Source: Volucribacter amazonae
GTDB lineage: Bacteria; Pseudomonadota; Gammaproteobacteria; Enterobacterales; Pasteurellaceae
Assembly: GCF_029783845.1 (NCBI RefSeq)
Contig: NZ_LWID01000001.1
Location: forward strand, 310,001 to 374,000
Reading direction: 5' to 3'
Length of the DNA: 64,000 nucleotides
A model generated the notes under the pieces. That model saw only the letters and a program-made list of their open reading frames with translations. It ran no database searches and was not told the origin of the DNA. Below, piece after piece: positions 44,196-52,722 of this stretch. The translations under genes were made by a program, and so were the position numbers. How positions within the stretch are numbered: the stretch's first letter is position 1; the number at the start of each line of letters is the position of its first letter.

Positions 44196-44218
44196 TCCTT
44201 TAAATTGAGATTAAAGGA
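44196..44218 (-). promoter_or_regulatory. ribosome-site-sequestering hairpin of thiB leader
   Basis: On the minus strand TCCTTTAA (44218-44211) pairs perfectly with TTAAAGGA (44203-44196) around a TCTCAAT loop. The second arm contains the AAAGGA ribosome site of thiB (ATG at 44188). This is a likely expression platform for the riboswitch upstream. Confidence 0.65.
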
Positions 44219-44254
44219 ATTTAAGTGCGGTCAAAAATAGAAAAATTTTTTAAC

Positions 44255-44337
44255 TTTCTCAAATCCCTACGCAGATATTAATCAGTTCAGGTTCTATGGG
44301 TATTTCTCAGCTAAACTTTTAGCACCCCATTGAGAAC
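44255..44337 (-). ncRNA. TPP riboswitch (THI element) of thiBPQ
   Basis: On the minus strand the conserved pieces occur in order: GTTCTCAATGGGGTGC, GCTGAGAAATACCC, GAACCTGA, and GCGTAGGGA, closing with TTTGAGAA, which pairs with the 5' TTCTCAA as helix P1. This is the standard thi-box aptamer that binds thiamine pyrophosphate and turns off the genes behind it. About 65 bp separate it from thiB. Confidence 0.93.
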
Positions 44338-44422
44338 GAAAATAAGTGTATGATTAGTGGCAGTAAAATGCAATGATTTTGTTAGCCGAACATCAATATA
44401 AAATCTTACTTTTCCTTAGAGA

Positions 44423-45127
44423 TTATTCCTGACCAAACACCGCCATATAATTTGCACTGACATTGTGATTTAAACAAAATTTTTCACTTAAGGGGTTATA
44501 ATGATACCCTACCATTTTCTGACAACGTAAATGCACTTGATCAGTATAAGCAAGCAATTCTGCTGGCTTAATAAATTTCTCGTATTGATGTGTGCCTTTA
44601 GGCAACATTTTCAATATATATTCCGCTCCAATAATCACCAATGCCCACGCTTTAAGGGTGCGATTAATGGTGGAAATAAAAAGTTTGCCATGGGGTTTTA
44701 ATAATTGTTGGCAATGAGCAATAATTGCTGCAGGATCGGGGACGTGTTCTAACATTTCCATACAAGTAATCACATCAAATTTGTTTTGATATGCAACTTG
44801 GCTGGCTAACTCTTCAATGGCAATTTGTTGATAATCTATATTGAGTTGTTGACTTTGTGCATGTTGTTTAGCTACGGCTAAAGGGGCGGTAGAAAGATCG
44901 ATGCCTGTAACACTTGCTCCTTGTTTTGCCATACTTTCTGCTAAAATACCGCCACCACAGCCTACATCAAGCACTAATTTATCCTGTAACCCGCCACTTT
45001 GTTGCAAAATAAAATCTAACCGATAAGGATTGAGTAAATGAATAGGCTTAAAATCACCATTCGGATCCCACCAGCTATCCGCCATTTTTTCAAATTTATC
45101 AAGCTCTTGTTGATCAACATTTTGCAT
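44423..45127 (-). CDS. ubiG: ubiquinone biosynthesis O-methyltransferase
   Basis: 234 aa. Rossmann methyltransferase: motif I LVLDVGCGGGILAESMA (residues ~51-67), acidic loop VTGIDLS, post-motif ITCMEMLEHVPDPAAI. N-terminal FEKMADSWWDPNGDFKPIHLLNPYRLDFI and C-terminal KGTHQYEKFIKP are UbiG signatures. It does both O-methylation steps of ubiquinone synthesis. A second, diverged copy follows upstream (45233-45919). Confidence 0.92.
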   Translation of the reverse strand: MQNVDQQELDKFEKMADSWWDPNGDFKPIHLLNPYRLDFILQQSGGLQDKLVLDVGCGGGILAESMAKQGASVTGIDLSTAPLAVAKQHAQSQQLNIDYQQIAIEELASQVAYQNKFDVITCMEMLEHVPDPAAIIAHCQQLLKPHGKLFISTINRTLKAWALVIIGAEYILKMLPKGTHQYEKFIKPAELLAYTDQVHLRCQKMVGYHYNPLSEKFCLNHNVSANYMAVFGQE

Positions 45128-45200
45128 AATAATCCTTGTTATAGTTGTTTGCCCTGCAAAAATTTTTTAAATTTACACCGCACTTTTATGTACTGGATAA

Positions 45201-45237
45201 TATAGAGGTTTTAATTTAAACGAGTAGAACCGCTATA
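45201..45237. repeat. degenerate dispersed inverted-repeat element, copy G (37 bp)
   Basis: TATAGAGGTTTTAATTTAAA and a right end GTAGAACCGCTATA: a collapsed copy of the element with the middle lost. Its right TATAG supplies the stop codon (45233-45235) of the methyltransferase gene beside it. Confidence 0.6.
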
Positions 45238-45919
45238 AATCTTGAGCCATAAACGTAGCTACATAATTGACTTGGCAATGTGAAATAAAATACGCCTTTT
45301 CTGTACAAGGATTATAGCGATAACCTTGCAAATCTGCCAATGTAAATCCCATATTCTTGGCGAATTTAATTAAAGTCGTTGGTTTAATAAATTGTGCATA
45401 ATGATGTGTGCCTTGGGGTAATAGCTTTAACATTTTTTCCGCTAGCAAAATCATCACTATCCACGCCATTACACTGCGGTTAATGGTGGTAATAATCAGT
45501 TTACCATTGGGTTTCAATAAACGTTGGCAATGATGCAGTAAAGATTCAGGTTTGTGAATATGTTGTAAAACGTCTAAACACAAAATACAATCAAAACGTT
45601 TATCTGGCGAATATTGTGCAATATCAATGCAATGATAATCAATTTGTAAGCCTTGTTGGCGAGCTTGTTGCTTGGCAATGTGTAATAAGGGGCAAGCAAT
45701 ATCAATGCCCGTTACCTTTGCCCCTTGTTGTGCTAAAGCCTGCGTCAAAATGCCACCACCACAACCTAAATCAAGGATTTGCTTATCTACAATGCCTTGA
45801 TTTTGTTGCATAATATAGGCTAAACGCCAAGGAGTTAGCCGATGTAGGGGCTTAGATATACCATTGGGATCCCACCAATGCTGCGCCTGTTGGGCGAACT
45901 TATCCGATGTATTTACCAT
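45233..45919 (-). CDS. UbiG-like SAM-dependent methyltransferase (paralog)
   Basis: 228 aa. The same fold and many of the same motifs as ubiG next door: FAQQAQHWWDPNGISKPLHRLTPWRLAYI, ILDLGCGGGILTQALA, VTGIDIACPL, ILCLDVLQHIHKP, QGTHHYAQFIKP. By eye it is roughly half identical to its neighbour, so it arose by tandem duplication followed by divergence. It may still act on a quinone precursor or have changed substrate; sequence does not say. The stop codon lies in the inverted-repeat element 45201-45237. Confidence 0.8.
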   Translation of the reverse strand: MVNTSDKFAQQAQHWWDPNGISKPLHRLTPWRLAYIMQQNQGIVDKQILDLGCGGGILTQALAQQGAKVTGIDIACPLLHIAKQQARQQGLQIDYHCIDIAQYSPDKRFDCILCLDVLQHIHKPESLLHHCQRLLKPNGKLIITTINRSVMAWIVMILLAEKMLKLLPQGTHHYAQFIKPTTLIKFAKNMGFTLADLQGYRYNPCTEKAYFISHCQVNYVATFMAQDL

Positions 45920-46048
45920 TTTCTTCTCAAGAAGTTACTCACTTACATAAATCTCACAAATTACTTGGAAAAATTAGGGTAATAATACAATTTATGGTAC
46001 AATCTCGCCAATTTTTATTGATAAATTTTATAGCTTAGGAAATTCTCA

Positions 46049-48697
46049 ATGAGCGATTTAGCCCAAGATATTACCCCTGTTAGCGTTGAGGAAGAATTAA
46101 AATCCTCTTATCTTGATTATGCCATGTCTGTGATTGTTGGTCGTGCATTACCCGATGTGCGTGATGGTTTAAAACCTGTTCATCGTCGCGTATTATTTGC
46201 TATGCACGAGGGTGGCAATGCCTATAATAAACCTTATCGTAAATCCGCCCGTATCGTGGGGGACGTCATCGGTAAATACCACCCACATGGCGATAGTGCA
46301 GTGTATGATACTATTGTGCGTATGGCTCAACCTTTCTCACTACGCTATATGTTAGTTGACGGGCAAGGTAATTTCGGTTCAGTGGACGGCGATTCCCCAG
46401 CAGCAATGCGTTATACCGAAGCGAGAATGACCAAAATTGCTCACGAGTTATTAGCGGATTTAGACAAAGAAACTGTTGATTTTGTACCGAACTATGACGG
46501 CTCAGAAATGATCCCAGAGGTGTTGCCAACTAAAGTCCCTGCCTTATTAATCAATGGTTCATCAGGGATTGCCGTAGGTATGGCAACCAATATTCCGCCC
46601 CATAATTTAGGCGAAGTGCTAGATGGTTGTTTAGCGTATATTGATAACAATCACATTAGTATTGATGAATTAATGCAATATATCCCGGGCCCAGACTTTC
46701 CTACCGCGGCATTAATCAACGGTCGAAAAGGCATTGAAGAAGCCTATAAAACAGGTCGTGGTAAAATTTATGTGCGTGCCAAAGCCCATATTGAAACCGA
46801 TGAAAAAGGGCGTGAAACCATTATCGTTAATGAAATCCCTTATCAGGTCAATAAAGCGAAATTAATTGAAAAAATTTCTGACTTAGTAAAAGAGAAAAAA
46901 GTCGAGGGAATTAGTGCATTGCGTGATGAATCCGATAAAGAAGGTATGCGGATTGTGATTGAAGTAAAACGTGATGCCGTTGGGGAAGTGTTACTTAACC
47001 AACTTTACGCCCTGACTCAATTACAAATCACCTTTGGGATTAATATTGTTGCCCTTGACCATGGGCAGCCAAAAGTGCTTAACCTCAAACAATTAATTGA
47101 AGCCTTTGTGTTGCACCGCCGCGAAGTAGTAACACGCCGTACTGTGTTTGAATTACGCAAAGCTCGTGAACGAGCACATATCTTAGAGGGGCTTGCCATT
47201 GCCTTAGCCAATGTTGATCCTATTATTGAGTTAATTCGTCAAGCACCTAATCCTGAAGCCGCGCGTCAAGCCTTATTAAGCCAAGGTTGGCAACTCGGTC
47301 ATGTGGCACAAATGTTAGCCGCCACTGGGGTTGATGCCGCTCGCCCGGAAGAATTATCGGCGGAATATGGTATTCGTGATAACAAATATTATTTAACTGA
47401 AGTACAAGCTCAAGCAATTTTGGACTTACGCTTACAAAAACTTACTAACCTGGGTAAAGATGAAATTCTAGAAGAATATCAAAAATTGATCGATGTTATC
47501 GGCGAGTTGTTGCATATTTTACGCAGCCCAGAACGCTTAATGGAAGTTATTCGTGAAGAATTAGAGCAAATTCGTGAACAATTCAATGATCCACGCCGTA
47601 CTGAAATTACCACTAGTTCGGGCGATATTGATTTAGAAGATTTAATCGCACGAGAAGATGTGGTGGTTACCCTTTCTCACCAAGGCTATGTGAAATATCA
47701 ACCCTTAACGGACTATGAAGCTCAACGTCGCGGTGGTAAAGGAAAATCTGCCACTAAAATGAAAGAGGAAGACTTTATTGAGAAATTGTTGGTGGCTAAT
47801 ACCCACGACACGATTCTTTGTTTCTCAAGTCGTGGGCGTTTATATTGGTTGAAAGTCTATCAATTACCACAAGCAAGCCGAGGGGCAAGAGGTCGTCCAA
47901 TCGTCAATATTTTACCTTTAGAACAGAATGAGCGTATTACCGCTATCTTGCCTGTTTCTGATTATGAAGAAGATAAATTTGTTGTTATGGCAACAGCAGG
48001 TGGTATCGTGAAGAAAACTGCCTTAACCGAATTTAGTCGCCCAAGAGCCAATGGCATTATTGCCTTGAACTTGCGTGATGAAGACGAGTTAATCGGGGTG
48101 GATATTACCGATGGTAACAATGAAATTATGTTATTCTCCGCACAAGGGCGTGTAGTACGCTTCTGTGAAAGTGCGGTGCGAGCAATGGGGCGTATTGCAA
48201 CAGGGGTAAGAGGTATTAAACTTGCCTTAACCAATGACCTCAGTGATGATGAAAATAGTTCAGAAAGCGAGGACAATATTGAGGATAATAACAATGAAGA
48301 TATTCTCGATCTCAATATTGATAAAGTGGTTTCTTTAGTTGTACCAAAAAATGATGGCGAAATCCTTACAGCAACCCAAAACGGTTATGGTAAACGTACA
48401 AAATTGGCTGAATACCCAACCAAATCGCGTAACACCAAAGGGGTTATTTCCATTAAAGTGAGTGAACGTAATGGTAAAGTGGTCGCCGCTACTCAAGTGG
48501 AAGAAAGCGATCAAATTATGTTAATCACTGATGCTGGTACTTTAGTCCGTACTCGTGTAAGTGAAGTGAGCATTGTCGGTCGTAATACTCAAGGGGTACG
48601 CTTAATCCGTACAGTGGATAACGAACAATTAGTCAGCCTAGAGCGTGTTGCTGAGGTTGATGAAGAAGACGACGTTACCATTGATGAAAATGAATAA
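46049..48697 (+). CDS. gyrA: DNA gyrase subunit A
   Basis: 882 aa. N-terminal SLDYAMSVIVGRALPDVRDGL region, catalytic tyrosine in AAMRYTEARM (Tyr ~123), and six C-terminal beta-pinwheel blades including the GyrA box QRRGGKG. The quinolone-determining region HPHGDSAVYDTIVRM keeps Ser and Asp at the usual resistance positions. An acidic insert (DDENSSESEDNIEDNNNED, residues ~733-751) lies between blades. With GyrB it adds negative supercoils. Terminator 48723-48746 follows. Confidence 0.98.
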   Translation: MSDLAQDITPVSVEEELKSSYLDYAMSVIVGRALPDVRDGLKPVHRRVLFAMHEGGNAYNKPYRKSARIVGDVIGKYHPHGDSAVYDTIVRMAQPFSLRYMLVDGQGNFGSVDGDSPAAMRYTEARMTKIAHELLADLDKETVDFVPNYDGSEMIPEVLPTKVPALLINGSSGIAVGMATNIPPHNLGEVLDGCLAYIDNNHISIDELMQYIPGPDFPTAALINGRKGIEEAYKTGRGKIYVRAKAHIETDEKGRETIIVNEIPYQVNKAKLIEKISDLVKEKKVEGISALRDESDKEGMRIVIEVKRDAVGEVLLNQLYALTQLQITFGINIVALDHGQPKVLNLKQLIEAFVLHRREVVTRRTVFELRKARERAHILEGLAIALANVDPIIELIRQAPNPEAARQALLSQGWQLGHVAQMLAATGVDAARPEELSAEYGIRDNKYYLTEVQAQAILDLRLQKLTNLGKDEILEEYQKLIDVIGELLHILRSPERLMEVIREELEQIREQFNDPRRTEITTSSGDIDLEDLIAREDVVVTLSHQGYVKYQPLTDYEAQRRGGKGKSATKMKEEDFIEKLLVANTHDTILCFSSRGRLYWLKVYQLPQASRGARGRPIVNILPLEQNERITAILPVSDYEEDKFVVMATAGGIVKKTALTEFSRPRANGIIALNLRDEDELIGVDITDGNNEIMLFSAQGRVVRFCESAVRAMGRIATGVRGIKLALTNDLSDDENSSESEDNIEDNNNEDILDLNIDKVVSLVVPKNDGEILTATQNGYGKRTKLAEYPTKSRNTKGVISIKVSERNGKVVAATQVEESDQIMLITDAGTLVRTRVSEVSIVGRNTQGVRLIRTVDNEQLVSLERVAEVDEEDDVTIDENE

Positions 48698-48722
48698 AAT
48701 CATTTATAACGTCTATAAAGTG

Positions 48723-48746
48723 CGGTGGTTTTTACCACCGTTTTTT
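48723..48746 (+). terminator. gyrA terminator formed with an uptake signal
   Basis: CGGTGGT (48723-48729) and ACCACCG (48734-48740) followed by six T. The left arm is part of an uptake signal (AAAGTGCGGTGG). Confidence 0.85.
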
Positions 48747-48758
48747 ATTTCTTTTTCT

Positions 48759-48828
48759 TATAGTTGTTTCAATTTAAAATAAGGCAAGGTATGCCTGCAC
48801 CGTATTATTTTAAAGTGGAACGGCTATA
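48759..48828. repeat. dispersed inverted-repeat element, copy C (70 bp)
   Basis: Left end TATAGTTGTTTCAATTTAAA, right end ATTTTAAAGTGGAACGGCTA then TA. The ends pair over about 24 bp. It lies between the gyrA terminator and matP. Confidence 0.8.
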
Positions 48829-48920
48829 AAAACACTAGCCAAAAAAACCCTGAACAGGTAACATAACAGAATATTATTGATGAAATACTTCTTCCTCTCG
48901 TTTACTCGCTAGGAATGCGC

Positions 48921-49376
48921 ATGAAATATCAGAAACTTGAAAATCAAGAAGCCCATTGGAAATGGCTTTATTTAGTCAAAAAACAACGCAATGGAGAACC
49001 CATTACTGCTTATACTGAAAAAAGCCTTGAACAAGATATTGCACAACAATTAATTCAAGCACAAAATAATCCAGCACTTATTGAAAACTGGATTGATCAG
49101 CATCTTGCTCCGCATTTAGTGGTGAAACTGGATCAAGCTATTCGTGCTAAGCGAAAACGCTTTTTTAATGCCGAGAAACAAGCGACTAAGAAAAAATCCA
49201 TTGATTTAGAATATGCTGTTTGGTTACGGCTTTCAAAATACTCTAAAAAAAATAAGATGACGTTATCCGAAACCATTAACTTTATGATTGACGAACAAGA
49301 AAGCAAAGCCCTATATGAATCGCAAATGTCAATGATGAAAGCAGGGCTTGCGGATTTACTTAATCGTCCTAAATAG
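48921..49376 (+). CDS. matP: macrodomain Ter protein MatP
   Basis: 151 aa from the ATG at 48921, six bases after AGGA; the ATG at 48915 is too close to that site. N-terminal MKYQKLENQEAHWKWLYLVKK region, a four-helix part and a C-terminal ribbon-helix-helix (SIDLEYAVWLRLSKYSKKNKMTLSETINFMIDE) fit E. coli MatP (150 aa). It binds matS sites in the terminus region and keeps the Ter macrodomain compact. The element copy C lies between it and gyrA. Confidence 0.92.
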   Translation: MKYQKLENQEAHWKWLYLVKKQRNGEPITAYTEKSLEQDIAQQLIQAQNNPALIENWIDQHLAPHLVVKLDQAIRAKRKRFFNAEKQATKKKSIDLEYAVWLRLSKYSKKNKMTLSETINFMIDEQESKALYESQMSMMKAGLADLLNRPK

Positions 49377-49441
49377 TTTATGCTCGCCTTTTACCCGGCG
49401 ATAGAATATTCGATTAAAAGAAAATTCCGCATAATATGCCA

Positions 49442-49924
49442 TTATCCCAGTATTCGGTATAAAACAATCAATAAAATACTATAACCTGCTGCCAATACGT
49501 CATCGATCATTATGCCAAAACCATTATGTAATTTTTGATCAAAATAACGAATGGGATAAGGCTTGAGAATATCAAAGAAACGAAAGAGTAGAAAAGCAAT
49601 AATGCACCACCCCCAAGTCAAACTTGGAATGGCAAGTAATACCAAAAAAATCCCTACAAATTCGTCCCAAACAATAGAACCATGATCATGTACGCCCATA
49701 TCTTTAGCCGTTTTACCGCAAAAATAACAGCCCAACACAAAACTAAGCAGAGTAAATAATAAAAATCCTTGAGCTGATAAAACAGACAATAATCCCCCAC
49801 CAATAAATAATCCAGCTAAACTTCCCCAAGTGCCGGGGGCAGGTGAAAGCAAACCAGAACCAAAACCTACGGCACAAAAATGAATGGGATTGGTCAAGTT
49901 AAGTCCTATTAATTTTTTTCTCAT
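49442..49924 (-). CDS. pgpA: phosphatidylglycerophosphatase A
   Basis: 160 aa, four membrane segments. GFGSGLLSPAPGTWGSLAGL (residues ~17-36), VHDHGSIVWDEFVGI (~78-92) and RFFDILKPYPIRYFDQKLHNGFGIMIDDVLAG-like (~115-147) are the conserved blocks of PgpA. It removes phosphate from phosphatidylglycerophosphate in the inner membrane. It lies 9 bp after thiL in the ribH-nusB-thiL-pgpA operon. Confidence 0.93.
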   Translation of the reverse strand: MRKKLIGLNLTNPIHFCAVGFGSGLLSPAPGTWGSLAGLFIGGGLLSVLSAQGFLLFTLLSFVLGCYFCGKTAKDMGVHDHGSIVWDEFVGIFLVLLAIPSLTWGWCIIAFLLFRFFDILKPYPIRYFDQKLHNGFGIMIDDVLAAGYSILLIVLYRILG

Positions 49925-49933
49925 TATTCTCTC

Positions 49934-50923
49934 TTATTTAAAATGATCAAAACCTGTTGTTAAAACCAAATCTATCGGTTTTCCGTCTTTCACATAATGA
50001 ATTGTTGGCTCGCCATGATGAATTTGCCCAATACAAGTTAAAGGCACACCAATATGATTTAGCAATTTAGTTAATTTTGCCCGATTATGGTCAGCTACGG
50101 TAAAACAAAGCTCATAATCTTCTCCCCCAGTGAGTGCATATTGTTGTGCTTTTTCTATTGCCACTTGATTTAACAAAGATGGCGATAAGGGTAAATTTGT
50201 CAATTCTACCTTGGCACAGCATTGACTACGCCGCAAAATATGCATTAAATCCCCTGCTAAGCCATCTGAAAGGTCAATAGCTGAACTGGCTAATTGTGAT
50301 AATGCTAACTCTAATCCTAGCAAAACTCTTGGGGTTGGACGCAAATGACGTTGAATTAAAAATTCTTGCTCAAAATTGACCGCACTTTTTCCTTGCTGTT
50401 GGCATTGCTGTAATAATGCCAAACCTGCGGCACTATCGCCTAAACTGCCTGAAACATAAATCCAATCCCCTGCCTTTGCCCCATGTCGGCATAATGCTCG
50501 CCCCTTTGCTACTAAACCATGTGCTGTTATTGTCAGAGATAAAGGTCCTTTAGTGGTATCGCCGCCAATTAAATCAACATTATAATGATCTAACACTTGA
50601 AAAAAACTTTGACTAAATTGAGCTAACCATTGTTCATCTAATTTTGGCAAGGTTAATGCTAAAGAAACCCAAGCAGGCTCAGCCCCCATAGCAGCTAAAT
50701 CACTGAGGTTTACCGCTAAGGCTTTATAAGCTAAATCTTGCGGTGCAATATCAGAAAAGAAATGAATATTCTCAACTAACGTATCGGTAGTAATCACTAA
50801 AGATTGATGAGCAGGAATGTTGGTAATGGCACAATCATCACCAACAGAAAGCAACACATCTTTACGCTGAGGATGTGTAGAGGCAGTAAAATAACGCTGA
50901 ATAAGATCAAATTCCCCTGTCAT
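49934..50923 (-). CDS. thiL: thiamine-monophosphate kinase
   Basis: 329 aa, PurM/AIR synthase-like. SVGDDCAITN (residues ~25-34), TTDTLVENIHFF, ALAVNLSDLAAMGAEP (~67-82), GGDTTKGPLSLTITAHG and AIDLSDGLAGDLMHI match ThiL. It phosphorylates TMP to the cofactor TPP. Together with ThiBPQ in this window it feeds the TPP pool. Position between nusB (17 bp) and pgpA (9 bp) is the common gammaproteobacterial order. Confidence 0.94.
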   Translation of the reverse strand: MTGEFDLIQRYFTASTHPQRKDVLLSVGDDCAITNIPAHQSLVITTDTLVENIHFFSDIAPQDLAYKALAVNLSDLAAMGAEPAWVSLALTLPKLDEQWLAQFSQSFFQVLDHYNVDLIGGDTTKGPLSLTITAHGLVAKGRALCRHGAKAGDWIYVSGSLGDSAAGLALLQQCQQQGKSAVNFEQEFLIQRHLRPTPRVLLGLELALSQLASSAIDLSDGLAGDLMHILRRSQCCAKVELTNLPLSPSLLNQVAIEKAQQYALTGGEDYELCFTVADHNRAKLTKLLNHIGVPLTCIGQIHHGEPTIHYVKDGKPIDLVLTTGFDHFK

Positions 50924-50940
50924 TTACCTACCTCAACCTA

Positions 50941-51375
50941 TTATTTGCGTGCTAATACGGGGGCAATTTTATCTAATACCGCATTAACATATTTATGGCT
51001 TTCCTCCGCCCCAAAGGATTTCGCCAACTCAATAGCCTCATTAATGACTACTTTATAAGGCACATCTAAGGCATATTTCAATTCATAAACCGCTAAACGT
51101 AAAATTGATTTTTCAATAGGATCTAATTCATCAAAATCACGCTTATCTAAATAAGGTTTAATTTGCTCATCAATAGGCTCAATAAACTGTACCGTTTGAC
51201 GAAATAGCTGACGAAAATAAGGCTTATCAGTCCCTTTTAACACTTCATCATCGCTAAAAAAAGCTAACTCAATATCTTCCGCTGGATTTTGCGAAATTTG
51301 CCAAGAATATAAGGCTTGCAAAGCACATTCACGCGCCCTATGGCGTGGCGAAATTTTTTTCTGTTTTACATTCAT
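50941..51375 (-). CDS. nusB: transcription antitermination factor NusB
   Basis: 144 aa from the ATG at 51375, one base after the ribH stop (TAATATG); an upstream in-frame start at 51399 would lie in ribH. All-helical RNA-binding protein: RHRARECALQALYSWQIS near the N-terminus and LDVPYKVVINEAIELAKSFGAEESHKYVNAVLDKIA at the end. With NusE (S10) it binds boxA and supports rRNA antitermination. Part of ribH-nusB-thiL-pgpA. Confidence 0.94.
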   Translation of the reverse strand: MNVKQKKISPRHRARECALQALYSWQISQNPAEDIELAFFSDDEVLKGTDKPYFRQLFRQTVQFIEPIDEQIKPYLDKRDFDELDPIEKSILRLAVYELKYALDVPYKVVINEAIELAKSFGAEESHKYVNAVLDKIAPVLARK

Positions 51376-51376
51376 A

Positions 51377-51850
51377 TTATGCAGACTTAATTTGCTCAAG
51401 TAAGTTCACCACTTCTAAAGCAACTAATGCCGCTTCAGCCCCTTTATTACCGGCTTTTGTTCCTGCACGCTCAATGGCTTGTTCAATATTTTCAGTGGTC
51501 AATACACCAAATGCCACTGGAATATCCGCTTGCATGGCTACTTGCCCCAAACCACTGCTTGCCTCGCCTGCCACATATTCAAAATGTGCCGTACCGCCAC
51601 GAATAACCGTACCAAGTGCCACAATGGCGTCATATTGCTTACTTTCAGCTAAACGCCGAGCAACCAACGGCAATTCATAAGCTCCTGGAACACGCACTAA
51701 CGTAATATTTTCATCTTTTACTTGACCAATACGCTTTAATGCGTCAACCGCACCTTCTAATAAACTTTCATTAATAAAACTATTGAAACGTGCAATCACA
51801 ATCGCAATGCGTGCATTCGGTGCAGCAACAGCCCCTTCTAATATTTTCAT
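51377..51850 (-). CDS. ribH: 6,7-dimethyl-8-ribityllumazine synthase
   Basis: 157 aa. IVIARFNSFINESLLEGAVDALKR (residues ~17-40), VRVPGAYELPLVARRLA (~53-69), IVALGTVIRGGTAHFEYVAGEAS (~76-98) and a C-terminal AGNKGAEAALVALEVVNL match lumazine synthase. It forms the riboflavin precursor, usually as a 60-mer shell. First gene of the nusB-thiL-pgpA operon. The gap upstream contains element copy D. Confidence 0.96.
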   Translation of the reverse strand: MKILEGAVAAPNARIAIVIARFNSFINESLLEGAVDALKRIGQVKDENITLVRVPGAYELPLVARRLAESKQYDAIVALGTVIRGGTAHFEYVAGEASSGLGQVAMQADIPVAFGVLTTENIEQAIERAGTKAGNKGAEAALVALEVVNLLEQIKSA

Positions 51851-51929
51851 ATTTTTTCCTAATCATCATAAGTTAAACAAAATTCGCAACGAATTCTAGC
51901 ATAAAACAAAATGGATTTCATTGTTTGCG

Positions 51930-51991
51930 TATAGTCGTTTCCATTTAAAATAACCCCAAGCTCCCCCAACGCTGTTGTAGAAACAACTATA
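51930..51991. repeat. degenerate dispersed inverted-repeat element, copy D (62 bp)
   Basis: Left end TATAGTCGTTTCCATTTAAA intact; right end GTAGAAACAACTATA partly matches. It lies 80 bp upstream of the ribH start. The stretch 51851-52142 otherwise holds one uptake signal and no gene. Confidence 0.65.
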
Positions 51992-52142
51992 CTTGCAACA
52001 AAATAAATGCCAAAATAGGCCGCACTTCTCTGTTCTCTATTTGAATAAGGTAAGAAAACAAAGGGATTTTACGGCGATCAAAGCGTAAAAATTTGTTTAT
52101 TGTATTACTGAAATAAAGGACTAAGCTATATTGCTATTGTAA

Positions 52143-52217
52143 TGGCTGGGGTACTAGGATTCGAACCTAGGAATGCCGAGATCAAAACCCGGTGCCTTAC
52201 CGCTTGGCGATACCCCA
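52143..52217 (-). tRNA. tRNA-Gln (anticodon TTG), copy 1
   Basis: 75 nt including encoded CCA. Minus strand begins TGGGGTATCGCCAAGCGGTA, anticodon loop TTTTGAT with TTG, T-arm GGTTCGAATCC, acceptor TACCCCA then G and CCA. Confidence 0.95.
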
Positions 52218-52255
52218 ATGGGAACTTTATTAAAAATAGATTGTTAATGATAGTA

Positions 52256-52330
52256 TGGCTGGGGTACTAGGATTCGAACCTAGGAATGCCGAGATCAAAA
52301 CCCGGTGCCTTACCGCTTGGCGATACCCCA
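52256..52330 (-). tRNA. tRNA-Gln (anticodon TTG), copy 2
   Basis: Identical by eye to the copy at 52143-52217, with a 38-bp spacer that differs from other spacers. A tandem duplicate in the same tRNA cluster. Confidence 0.95.
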
Positions 52331-52358
52331 CCTACTACTAAGACTGCAAGCTGATGAA

Positions 52359-52443
52359 TGGTGCGGAACGAGGGACTTGAACCCACACACCTTTCGGCGC
52401 CAGAACCTAAATCTGGTGCGTCTACCAATTTCGCCAGTTCCGC
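52359..52443 (-). tRNA. tRNA-Leu (anticodon TAG)
   Basis: 85 nt with encoded CCA and the long variable arm of leucine tRNA. Acceptor GCGGAAC pairs with GTTCCGC; anticodon loop GATTTAGGT carries TAG. Confidence 0.93.
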
Positions 52444-52445
52444 AA

Positions 52446-52522
52446 TGGTGGCTATGACGGGATTCGAACCTGTGACCCCAACATTATGAGTGTTGTGCTC
52501 TAACCAACTGAGCTACATAGCC
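52446..52522 (-). tRNA. tRNA-Met (anticodon CAT, elongator type)
   Basis: 77 nt with encoded CCA. Acceptor GGCTATG pairs with CATAGCC; anticodon loop ACTCATAAT carries CAT. A paired first base (G-C) argues for elongator rather than initiator. First of the Met-Leu-Gln-Gln transcript. Confidence 0.93.
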
Positions 52523-52722
52523 ATTTTCTCTGTTGCGACACCTCATCGGCTTTGCGGGGCTAATTATGCTGATATTCCTACCTTTCGTCAACTGTTTTTT
52601 TATGGAAAATTCTTTTTTTTATCTATTAGACTAGAGAATAAACAATTCATGTTGATTTTATAGCTCACCGCTTTAAAACTATACAACAATCTTGATTTCT
52701 TTTTTATTTTCTCACCAAAAGA

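Noticed and set aside
46320..46420. Quinolone-resistance changes in gyrA
   Set aside because: The HPHGDSAVYDTIV region keeps Ser and Asp at the two main resistance positions.
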